From positions 1-47,034 of the forward strand of contig PETS01000105.1 of assembly GCA_002781265.1 (NCBI GenBank): DNA of 47,034 nucleotides. The letters are read 5' to 3'. Both the position numbers and the translations under genes were made by a program. The notes beneath the pieces are model-generated. The model made no database searches. It was not told where the DNA came from and saw only the letters and a list, made by a program, of their open reading frames with translations. Each line of letters begins with the position of its first letter. Within the stretch, counting starts at the first letter, position 1. Origin of the DNA: Candidatus Falkowbacteria bacterium CG02_land_8_20_14_3_00_36_14 (GTDB lineage Bacteria > Patescibacteriota > Patescibacteriia > Patescibacteriales > UM-FILTER-36-11). Shown one piece after another: positions 40,789-47,034 of this stretch.

Positions 40789-43701
40789 ATGAGCATAATT
40801 ACGAAAATATTCGGTGATCCGAATGAAAAATATATAAAAACTCTGCGTCCGCTGGTTGATAAAATTAATAGCTGGGAAGATAGGTTTAAGGCAATGAGCG
40901 ATGAGGAATTAAAAGGGATGACCGCGGAGTTCAGAAAAAGATTAGGTATGGAGGGGGAGGGGACAAAACACCATAACCTGGATGAAGAATTAAAAAAGAT
41001 TTTACCGGAAGCATTTGCGGTTGTGCGGGAAGCATCCAGGCGAACGCTGGGGCAAAGGCATTATGATGTCCAGTTAATTGGAGGCATAGCGCTTCATCAA
41101 GGTCAAATTGCGGAAATGAGAACTGGAGAAGGAAAAACTCTTGTAGCGACTTTGCCTTTATATTTAAACGCCCTGGCCGGCCGAGGCGCGCATTTGGTTA
41201 CGGTCAATGATTATTTATCCCGCATCGGCGCCGGCTGGATGGCCCCGGTTTATCATCTTTTAGGACTTTCTGTCGGCGTAATAATTCATGACAGCGCTTT
41301 TATTTATGATAAAGAATATACGGATGATTCGCAATTTGACGAGCGGTTAAAGCATTTTCGGCCGATAGCCAGAAAGGACGCCTATGCCCGCGATATTTTA
41401 TACGGCACTAATAACGAATTCGGCTTTGATTATCTGCGCGACAATATGGCGCCTGATTTAAACGCCATGGTGCAAAGAGGATTGCATTATGCCATTGTGG
41501 ATGAAATAGATTCTATTTTAATTGATGAAGCTAGAACTCCTTTAATTATCAGCGCGGCGGCCGAGGAGTCAACCGAAAAATATTTTAAATTTGCCCAATT
41601 AGTGGAACGTTTGCAAGAAAATGTTATATCAGAAAATTCTCTTCAATCAAATGAAAAGCAGGCCGGACAAGGCGATTATAATGTTGATGAAAAGATGCGG
41701 GTCGCTACTTTGACTGAAGTCGGCATTGCTAAGATGGAAAAATGGCTGGGAGTTGATAATATTTATACGGCCGGCGGAGTGCGCGAGGCGCATCATATTG
41801 AACAGGCCCTAAAAGCGCGGGTATTATTCAAGCGCGACCGCGATTATGTAATTAAGGATGGTCAGGTTATCATTGTGGATGAATTTACCGGACGCTTAAT
41901 GCACGGCCGCCGCTACTCAGAAGGACTGCATCAAGCCATTGAAGCTAAGGAAGGCGTAAAAGTACAGAGGGAATCACAAACTTTAGCAACTATTACTTTT
42001 CAAAATTATTTTAGAATTTATAAAAAACTAGCCGGCATGACCGGAACAGCCGCTACTGAAGCGGAAGAATTTTCCAAGATATATAATCTGGAAACAGTAG
42101 TTATCCCCACGCATAAGCCGATGGTGAGAAAAGATTTAAATGATTTGATTTATCGCACTGAAGAAGGAAAATTTAAAGCAGTGATAGAAGACGTAAAGAG
42201 CCGCCACCGGAAAGGCCAGCCGGTGTTAGTCGGCACCATTTCTATTGAAAAAAATGAAATTTTATCGGCCATGATGGAGCGGGAAGGGTTAAGGCCGCAG
42301 GTTTTAAATGCTAAAAATCATTTAAAAGAAGCGCAGATTATTACGCAAGCAGGCAAAATCGGCAGTATTACCATTGCCACCAATATGGCCGGCCGGGGAG
42401 TTGATATAATGCTTGGCGGCAATAAACCGTCTGAAAAAAGCGCTGAATATAAACAGTGGCTGGAAGAGCATAATAGAGTAAAAGAATTGGGCGGTTTGCA
42501 CGTAATCGGCACAGAAAGGCATGAGTCCAGGCGGATTGACAATCAACTGCGGGGACGGTCCGGACGCCAAGGAGACCAAGGATCTTCCCAGTTTTATGTT
42601 TCCACTGAAGATGATTTAATGCGCATATTCGGCGGCGATAGGATGAAATCGCTAATGGCGACTTTGAAGATGCCGGAAGATATGCCGATTGAAAATAAAA
42701 TAATATCCAAATCAATAGAATCGGCCCAAAAGAAAGTTGAAGGCAATAATTTTGATATCAGAAAGCATTTAGTTGAATACGACGATGTTTTAAACAAGCA
42801 CCGGGATGCGATATACAAAAAACGCCGGCAAATACTCAAGATAGCTGGCGGAGAAAATTATAAATTCGAAATTATAAATCCGAAACAAATTCAAAATTCA
42901 AAATTCAAAATTCAAAATTCTTTGTCTGATATTATTATAAGGATGGTGGAAGCGGAAATTGAACAGGTAGTCAGCTTCCATACGGTTGCCGAAAAAATTA
43001 ATGATTGGGATTTGAATGAAATTAAGCAGGTAATGTCCACTATTTTTCCCATTGAAGAAAGTTTGGACAAAAGCTTAAAAGGCTTTGTGTCAGAACCTGA
43101 TAAACTAGATAAAGTAAAGGCCAGAACCGCTATTATTGAATATTTAGCGGATTTAGCTAAAAAATCTTATAAAAATTTGGCAAAAAAAGCGGAAGCAGGA
43201 GGGATAAATTGGGCAGAAATTGCCAAGGCTATATTAATCCGCTCCATTGATACTCTTTGGGTAGAGCATTTAGAGGCGATGACGGTAATGCGCCAAGGCA
43301 TAGGTCTGCGCGGTTATGGCCAGCGCGATCCCTTGGTTGAATATAAAAAAGAAGCTTACGGTCTCTATAATGAGCTGAATAATTTAATCAACAAAGAGGT
43401 TGTTTATAGCATTTATAAAGTCGGGCAAATACGCGAGTTCATAGCTCCGAATATAGCGGATAGAGCCAAAGATTTCATCGCGCCGGCTAAAACCATGGAA
43501 AAGGGCAGCGGCTCTTTCAGCGGTTTTAAACAAGCATTGTCAGGGAATGAATCAGGAACACTAGGACAGAAAAAAGAAACTAATGAAAGAATGGATTTAG
43601 TCCATGAAAAAGTTAAAGACGCCAGCGGCAAAAAAGTCGGCCGCAACGATCCCTGTCCCTGCGGCAGCGGGAAAAAGTTTAAAAAGTGCCATGGAGGATA
43701 G
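40789..43701 (+). CDS. secA: Preprotein translocase ATPase SecA
   Basis: A 970-residue motor that drives proteins through SecYEG. The Walker A is MRTGEGKTL near residues 105-113, Walker B is IVDEIDSILIDEARTPLIIS, motif V is NMAGRGVDIMLGG, and QLRGRSGRQGDQGSSQFY completes the helicase core. The C-terminus has the zinc-binding SEC-C tail GRNDPCPCGSGKKFKKCHGG. It is somewhat longer than the E. coli protein. Part of the excess lies at residues 700-711, where a 7-bp tandem repeat is translated in frame (QIQNSKFKIQNS). It has its own consensus promoter with a hairpin leader. Confidence 0.97.
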   Translation: MSIITKIFGDPNEKYIKTLRPLVDKINSWEDRFKAMSDEELKGMTAEFRKRLGMEGEGTKHHNLDEELKKILPEAFAVVREASRRTLGQRHYDVQLIGGIALHQGQIAEMRTGEGKTLVATLPLYLNALAGRGAHLVTVNDYLSRIGAGWMAPVYHLLGLSVGVIIHDSAFIYDKEYTDDSQFDERLKHFRPIARKDAYARDILYGTNNEFGFDYLRDNMAPDLNAMVQRGLHYAIVDEIDSILIDEARTPLIISAAAEESTEKYFKFAQLVERLQENVISENSLQSNEKQAGQGDYNVDEKMRVATLTEVGIAKMEKWLGVDNIYTAGGVREAHHIEQALKARVLFKRDRDYVIKDGQVIIVDEFTGRLMHGRRYSEGLHQAIEAKEGVKVQRESQTLATITFQNYFRIYKKLAGMTGTAATEAEEFSKIYNLETVVIPTHKPMVRKDLNDLIYRTEEGKFKAVIEDVKSRHRKGQPVLVGTISIEKNEILSAMMEREGLRPQVLNAKNHLKEAQIITQAGKIGSITIATNMAGRGVDIMLGGNKPSEKSAEYKQWLEEHNRVKELGGLHVIGTERHESRRIDNQLRGRSGRQGDQGSSQFYVSTEDDLMRIFGGDRMKSLMATLKMPEDMPIENKIISKSIESAQKKVEGNNFDIRKHLVEYDDVLNKHRDAIYKKRRQILKIAGGENYKFEIINPKQIQNSKFKIQNSLSDIIIRMVEAEIEQVVSFHTVAEKINDWDLNEIKQVMSTIFPIEESLDKSLKGFVSEPDKLDKVKARTAIIEYLADLAKKSYKNLAKKAEAGGINWAEIAKAILIRSIDTLWVEHLEAMTVMRQGIGLRGYGQRDPLVEYKKEAYGLYNELNNLINKEVVYSIYKVGQIREFIAPNIADRAKDFIAPAKTMEKGSGSFSGFKQALSGNESGTLGQKKETNERMDLVHEKVKDASGKKVGRNDPCPCGSGKKFKKCHGG
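42887..42920. repeat. 7-bp tandem repeat inside secA
   Basis: The heptamer AAATTCA is repeated 4.9 times (AAATTCA x4, then AAATTC). It is read through in the secA frame as QIQNSKFKIQNS. Three units equal 21 bases, so units can be gained or lost in threes without a frameshift. The place corresponds to the helical scaffold region between ATPase core and C-terminus, where extra length may be tolerated. Confidence 0.85.
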
Positions 43702-43741
43702 AATTAAGAATTTAGAAATAAGAAATTAGAATATAAATTTT

Positions 43742-44242
43742 ATGTCTAAAAAATGCATATTATTTTCCGGCGCGGTTGGCTGTTCAAAAACTCCGACAGC
43801 TACATATTTAAGCCAGCAGTTTGATTTGCCGATTTTAAGCAATGATTCCATTCGCACTGAAATATTGGAAGATTTCGGCAAGCCAAACGAAAATGAATAC
43901 ATGAAACGCAGAGATAGTCGGTTGAATATGATTTTAGGCAGCGGCAAATCATTTATATTAGACGTCAGTATAGACAGGGAATATGAAAGAATAATGAAAT
44001 TATTAAAAAAATATAAATATCGACATATAATTATTAGTTTTGATTTGAGTAAAAAATTATTAATAAAGCTTTATAAAATCAAAGGGTATAAAGAATCCCT
44101 AAAAAGAGTTGACAGTTTAATATTAGATCATGGGAATTTTATTAAAAAATATAATAAAGTTGTCAATTTACATATTAATGACGATAATTTTACTGATCGG
44201 TTAAATATTTCTTTTAACAAAGTAAAAAGTTTTATAAAGTAA
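43742..44242 (+). CDS. P-loop kinase-like NTPase
   Basis: A 166-residue protein with a P-loop near the N-terminus (FSGAVGCSKTPTA, Lys16-Thr17) and an ILSNDSIRTEIL segment, as in zeta-toxin, chloramphenicol phosphotransferase and AAA_33-type kinases. The FILDVSIDREYERIMKLL part is the usual Walker B-like strand with Asp. The remainder is Lys-rich helices. The substrate (sugar, nucleotide or peptidoglycan precursor) is unknown. It lies 40 bases after secA and has no evident antitoxin partner. The intergenic sequence is a string of AATTAGAA-type near-repeats. Confidence 0.72.
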   Translation: MSKKCILFSGAVGCSKTPTATYLSQQFDLPILSNDSIRTEILEDFGKPNENEYMKRRDSRLNMILGSGKSFILDVSIDREYERIMKLLKKYKYRHIIISFDLSKKLLIKLYKIKGYKESLKRVDSLILDHGNFIKKYNKVVNLHINDDNFTDRLNISFNKVKSFIK

Positions 44243-44325
44243 ATTCATTCTTTTAGTAAATTTTAGCGTAAGATTTTTTATTTTAAAACCACACCGCCTT
44301 GCAATTTTGTTTTATTTATTTTTTT

Positions 44326-44445
44326 ATGCCTGATAATATTTTACAAAAATTATTTCAGCCCAGCGGACGCGGTAAAGTCTGGTGGCTTTTTGCTTTTATA
44401 ATTTTATTGGTTATAATCAGCGGAATTATTGATGCCGGCAACTAA
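44326..44445 (+). pseudogene. Short membrane protein, possible N-terminal stub of SecD
   Basis: A 39-residue frame begins MPDNILQKLFQPSGRGKVWW, followed by a hydrophobic helix and IIDAGN before the TAA. The charged-then-hydrophobic start, with an Ile-Ile-Asp after the helix, resembles the N-terminus of bacterial SecD (helix then G-x-I-D). SecD near SecA is plausible. The frame ends at the edge of an IS110-type transposase fragment on the other strand, so secD may have been cut by the insertion. Alternatively it is an intact small membrane protein. Confidence 0.4.
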
Positions 44446-44598
44446 TCGCCGAAAATTATTTCCTGTATCGGCAAATTCCATTTTCAACAATTTATGCCCG
44501 AAACAGTTGGTCGCCACCGTCGTGTGTTTGTCTTTGTGTATGTCCACGCCAACATACAGGAACTGATTTGGATTCGGCCGCCAGCTCCGCCGGGCCAT
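44446..44598 (-). mobile_element. IS110-family transposase N-terminal fragment
   Basis: The minus-strand frame starts MARRSWRPNPNQFLYVGVDI and continues HKDKHTTVATNCFGHKLLKM. The VGVDIHKDKHT segment is the start of the DEDD catalytic domain of IS110/IS1111 transposases (first Asp present). Only about 50 residues remain; the frame then runs into the possible secD stub and stops at 44404. The rest of the RuvC-like domain and the C-terminal Tnp domain are missing. The fragment is a relic, and its upstream side (44599-44760) may be the left end of the element. Confidence 0.75.
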
Positions 44599-44840
44599 TT
44601 TGAAATATTGTCCATATGTTTTTCCTTAATTTACCAATTAAACACCAGTATCATAGCCTTACCCGCCTTTGGGCGGGCGGCAATATTCTATTGGTTCATT
44701 TTAGTGAAAGCATGAGGCAAATTACTATACCCTTCAAGCCTTAAATGGCAGGTCCGGGTAAACTATTGTTTGCCTTCTGCTTTCACAATATCATGGAGCA
44801 ATATTTTATTTAATTCTCTCATACTGGGGTTGGGGGCAAA

Positions 44841-44860
44841 CCTGCCTGCTGGCAGGCAGG
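44841..44860. repeat. Palindrome CCTGCCTGCTGGCAGGCAGG
   Basis: A 20-base near-perfect palindrome whose relative lies at 38155-38174 (CCTGTCTGCCGACAGGCAGG). It is GC-rich in a very AT-rich genome. Its position next to other repeats suggests a dispersed element. Confidence 0.75.
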
Positions 44861-44896
44861 GAATTCCCGCCTCGCTCTCGTTTCTTGCCCCGTAGC

Positions 44897-44914
44897 ATCC
44901 CGCGAAAGCGGGAT
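44897..44914. repeat. GAAA-tetraloop hairpin
   Basis: ATCCCGC and GCGGGAT form a perfect 7-bp stem around GAAA. It lies just downstream of the exchanger gene (minus strand) and could act in that transcript's end, but no T-run follows, so terminator function is weak. It is probably one more copy of the GCGGGAT repeat family. Confidence 0.6.
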
Positions 44915-44952
44915 TTGCTTCTGGGGTTCCGCCGCCGAATTTCGTTAAAAAT

Positions 44953-45897
44953 TTATTTACCAAACGAGCCAAAGCAAATATTTACCGTTATAAATAATAT
45001 ATAACCTGCCAATAAAATCGCACCCTCGCGCCGATCCATCTTTTTACCGCTATGATAAAAATATGTAAACAATATCAATATAATTCCCAAAAACAAAGCC
45101 ACTATCCAAAATGCCGAATTAGTATCAAAGATAATTGGGCGGATAAGAGCCAAGATTCCCAAAACTAAAACATTGGTAAAAGACGAACTCAACAGGTGGC
45201 TTAAAGAAAGCTCGGATGATTTTTTGCGCCTCGAAGTAATAGCAATGCTTATTTCCGGCAAGTTTGTGCCAATTGAAAAAACAACAAGCCCGATTACCAA
45301 TTGACTAATCTGAATATAATTTAGTAAATCCAAGGTTATCGCTACAATCCAATGCGAAGCAATAAGGATCCCTATAATCCCGACAACAACCAAAATAATT
45401 GACTTGCTGACTCGATTGCTATCGGTTATTTCTATGTGTTTATGATCGCCAAAATGGTTTAAACGGTATAAATAAAAAATAAGACCGGCATATAAACCAA
45501 TCATCGCCAATCCGTCAAAAAAACCATACCTGCCATCAACTCCGAGCAGGACAGGAGAAAAAATAACCAAAACTGTTGGAATCAAAGATGCCAAGCGCCC
45601 GTCAGTGACAATCTTTCTGTTAAGAAGCAAGCTCGCACCCAAAATAAGGCCAAGCATAACAATTATACCGCCAAGTAAATTGCCTACCGATAGAGCCGTA
45701 GCGTTATCTATTGTCGCATTAATACCCAAGGAAAGTTCGGGCAGACTAGTGATGAGGCCGAGTAAAATCCCAAAAACAAACAAACGAATTTTTAAGACAG
45801 CGCCTAAATACTTAATATTTTTTACGGCAAAATTAGCCGACCAACCGAGTGCAATAAACAAAAATAAAAGTGTTAGTAAATCAAGCAACATAGGCAT
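44953..45897 (-). CDS. Sodium/calcium exchanger-family (CaCA) transporter
   Basis: A 314-residue membrane protein with about ten helices in two homologous halves. Alpha-repeat one contains GLITSLPELSLGINATID and ALSVGNLLGGIIVMLGLI. Alpha-repeat two contains FSIGTNLPEISIAITSRRKK and LSLSHLLSSSFTNVLVLG. The paired TS/TNLPE motifs carry the Glu of the cation site. The second repeat reads LSHLLSSS where GN is usual, which may alter ion binding. It expels calcium in exchange for sodium or protons in the best-known relatives. It follows a small TGA-split membrane gene by two bases, if that gene is read to its TAA. Confidence 0.88.
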   Translation of the reverse strand: MPMLLDLLTLLFLFIALGWSANFAVKNIKYLGAVLKIRLFVFGILLGLITSLPELSLGINATIDNATALSVGNLLGGIIVMLGLILGASLLLNRKIVTDGRLASLIPTVLVIFSPVLLGVDGRYGFFDGLAMIGLYAGLIFYLYRLNHFGDHKHIEITDSNRVSKSIILVVVGIIGILIASHWIVAITLDLLNYIQISQLVIGLVVFSIGTNLPEISIAITSRRKKSSELSLSHLLSSSFTNVLVLGILALIRPIIFDTNSAFWIVALFLGIILILFTYFYHSGKKMDRREGAILLAGYILFITVNICFGSFGK

Positions 45898-45899
45898 AA

Positions 45900-46118
45900 T
45901 TATAATTTTTCAATCTCTTTCAGATCTTTGTCCGGTAAATATAAAATAATAAGACCAATAATAATACCGTCCAAAGCAGTTCATGCGTGGCTCCCTCCAA
46001 AAATCCATTTGTCCAATCCATCCAGCACATACCAAATTCCGCGCCAAATAAGTACCAGACCGATAACGATGGAGATGTTTTTCGCAAGATATTGCAATGT
46101 GATTTTTGGTTTTAACAT
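45900..46118 (-). pseudogene. Small membrane protein split by in-frame TGA
   Basis: From ATG 46118 a 45-residue frame (MLKPKITLQYLAKNISIVIG and a TM-type continuation LVLIWRGIWYVLDGL) ends in GGSHA and a TGA at 45981-45983. Without a frame change the sequence goes on as TALDGIIIGLIILYLPDKDL to a TAA at 45900-45902, two bases before the exchanger start. The full product would be 72 residues with two membrane helices. The perfect fit of the second part (a second helix followed by PDKDLKEIEKL) and the tight packing say the gene was once, or still is, read through. Trp (TGG to TGA) would be the simplest original codon. Confidence 0.65.
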
Positions 46119-46162
46119 ATTTGATAAGTTAAATAATAAATTATTCTGGCGTCGCTTTAAAA

Positions 46163-46613
46163 TTATTTCTCTACTATTCTAAATTTACCTGATTTTACTA
46201 ATTTAATACTGTTGTAATTTTTTGGATCGCTAAACTCAAATTGCCAAATAGAATAAACATCTTTACCGCGCTCTTTGTCAAAAAATAAAATCACCACTTT
46301 CTTTTTTATTTTTTCCTGCCATTGTCTAAAAGGATAATAGAGCTGGCGAATAATAACATTTGTCGCGCTAAAACTTTTTGCTTCAATCAACACAACTTGA
46401 TTTTTACCTTCATATCCCGCGTCTACTTCTGTTTGCACGCTTGATACTTTAATCAATTGCTTGTCAACGAAAAATTCGAAATCAGGAGTATATTTTTTGC
46501 CTCTTATTGTTAATAAGATTGTTTTTAAAAAGACTTTGCAGATTTATTTCTAAATCTAAATCTTTTGTTATGAGTTTTTTGACTATTTGATTTTGAATTT
46601 TAAATAAAGCCAT
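46163..46613 (-). pseudogene. PD-(D/E)XK nuclease-like protein, frameshifted
   Basis: The start at 46613 opens MALFKIQNQIVKKLITKDLD and runs 43 residues to a TGA at 46482-46484 after LINNKRQKIYS. In another frame the sequence continues as KKYTPDFEFFVDKQLIKV into an intact 97-codon part (46456-46163) that contains EVDAGYEGKNQVVLIEAK, the D..E-x-K pattern of PD-(D/E)XK nucleases, and NVIIRQLYYPFRQW. The last part resembles the catalytic half of some restriction endonucleases. A short deletion or frameshift near 46490 explains the break. A downstream-start fragment may still be expressed. No methyltransferase partner lies inside the window. Confidence 0.6.
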
Positions 46614-46625
46614 AGTATTTGTATT

Positions 46626-46826
46626 TTATTTAAACAATTCCGCCACCGGCATGACGAGGGCTTTGGCTATTTTTTCTAATGTGTCCACGGTAGGATTCGG
46701 GCTTTCGCCGGTTTCTATCTTTACCACGGTATTTAAAGCCAAATCAGCGTCTTTTGAGAGGCGATCTTGGGAGATTCCTTTTTTAATTCGCAATTTGCGG
46801 ATATTTTCACTGACTGAATTTGCCAT
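46626..46826 (-). CDS. XRE-family helix-turn-helix regulator
   Basis: A 66-residue single-domain repressor-like protein. The helix-turn-helix is GISQDRLSKDADLALNTVVK followed by IETGESPNPTVDTLEKIAKAL, the standard HTH_3 fold. There is no second domain. Such proteins act as control proteins of restriction systems or antitoxins. It lies 12 bases upstream of the nuclease-like pseudogene in the same direction, so it may have been its controller. Upstream on the minus strand there is TTGACA (46883-46878) and TATAAT (46854-46849), but 23 bases apart, which is too far for a standard promoter. Confidence 0.85.
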   Translation of the reverse strand: MANSVSENIRKLRIKKGISQDRLSKDADLALNTVVKIETGESPNPTVDTLEKIAKALVMPVAELFK

Positions 46827-46953
46827 ATTGTTTTGACTTTGATAAACTATTATAATACATTACTTATAGTGAGCGTATGTCAACTTGCTTAATACAATGG
46901 TATCAAAAATATTAAAATTTGGCAAACAAAAAGGGAGTTCTGTAAAGGCTATT

Positions 46954-46993
46954 TAGAAATGTCATACCATTGGGCAAAGTAGAAATGTCATAC
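46954..46993. repeat. Two 14-bp direct repeats 26 bp apart
   Basis: TAGAAATGTCATAC occurs at 46954-46967 and 46980-46993, with GGGCAAAG and TTGCC nearby. Repeats of the form (G)TAGAAATGTC with helical spacing mark the ends of some IS21- and IS481-like insertion sequences, where transposase binds. The window ends soon after, so no transposase gene is visible. The remaining bases from 46827 on show no gene. Confidence 0.6.
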
Positions 46994-47034
46994 TTGCCTA
47001 ATTTATCTATTTGGCAGCCGTTAAAATCGGCTGT

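Larger units (their letters stand above)
44599..44952. other. Non-coding relic region with palindromes
   Basis: No convincing gene is present in these 354 bases. The part up to about 44760 is upstream of the transposase fragment and contains a hairpin CCCGCC/GGCGGG (44662-44677), so it may be a left-end relic of the IS110 element, where this family encodes a bridge RNA. Further along lie the palindrome CCTGCCTGCTGGCAGGCAGG (44841-44860) and ATCCCGC-GAAA-GCGGGAT (44897-44914). These are the same types of dispersed repeats seen at 38008-38194. Confidence 0.5.

Noticed and set aside
44763..44972. Minus-strand 69-codon frame between exchanger and IS relic
   Set aside because: It is made largely of translated palindromic repeats (44841-44860, 44897-44914) and overlaps the exchanger end. 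No family features are visible.
46849..46883. TTGACA/TATAAT promoter for the XRE gene
   Set aside because: The boxes are 23 bases apart, too far for a standard promoter; kept only as a remark.
1..47034. CRISPR arrays, tRNA and rRNA genes
   Set aside because: No evenly spaced repeat-spacer array was found, and no cloverleaf or conserved rRNA stretch was noticed by reading. A weak tRNA could be missed without a covariance search.

Overview
This is a compact, AT-rich bacterial window. Most genes overlap or lie within about 15 bases of each other, TAA dominates as stop codon, and Shine-Dalgarno motifs are scarce. The gene content (a Ycf48-like lipoprotein between holB and frr, a DUF5674 protein, very short leaders, many SAM methyltransferases and GT4 glycosyltransferases) suggests a member of the Candidate Phyla Radiation (Patescibacteria, Parcubacteria-like). 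That placement is an inference from style and gene families; no rRNA or other phylogenetic marker is visible.

Layout: (1) 1-9674 is a plus-strand run of glycosyltransferases, methyltransferases and one membrane GT-C-like protein. It contains a palindromic repeat inserted in frame in one gene and a one-base frameshift in another. (2) 9675-10165 holds a promoter with three TTGACAC repeats at exact 10-bp spacing, a strong hairpin and a small helix-turn-helix gene. (3) 10216-23226 is a nonulosonic (pseudaminic-type) acid module: ABC flippase, PseB, PseC, a FemAB-like acyltransferase, an oxidoreductase, an SpsF-like cytidylyltransferase, a class-III aminotransferase, PseI and a PseH-like GNAT. It is interrupted by a minus-strand propeller-like gene broken by TGA and by a minus-strand DMT transporter. 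The aminotransferase carries a complete 332-residue intein with a LAGLIDADG endonuclease domain, placed at a conserved active-site motif. (4) 23227-32546 continues with a capsule-synthesis-like protein, a methyltransferase fused to an alpha-toroid domain, an APH-like kinase, a NodB deacetylase, more methyltransferases and glycosyltransferases, and WecB. (5) 32571-33941 (minus) is the initiating sugar-phosphate transferase, divergent from the housekeeping block. The two divergent promoters each place the start codon 6 bases from the -10 box, predicting leaderless mRNAs. (6) 34045-43701 is housekeeping: holB, lipoprotein, frr, rseP, hpf, DUF5674, two unknowns and secA. secA has a consensus promoter followed by a terminator-like hairpin in its leader. 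(7) 43742-47034 is an eroded accessory region: P-loop kinase, probable secD stub, IS110 transposase fragment, cation exchanger, a TGA-split small membrane gene, a frameshifted nuclease-like gene, an XRE regulator, and 26-bp-spaced direct repeats at the edge.

Working together, regions 1, 3, 4 and 5 could build a surface glycan. The phosphoglycosyltransferase would start it on a lipid carrier, GT4 and GT2 enzymes extend it, the Pse enzymes supply a CMP-activated nonulosonic acid, methyltransferases, the acyltransferase and the deacetylase decorate it, and the ABC flippase exports it. No PseG hydrolase was recognised. The strongest novelty candidate is the intein in the sugar-pathway aminotransferase.
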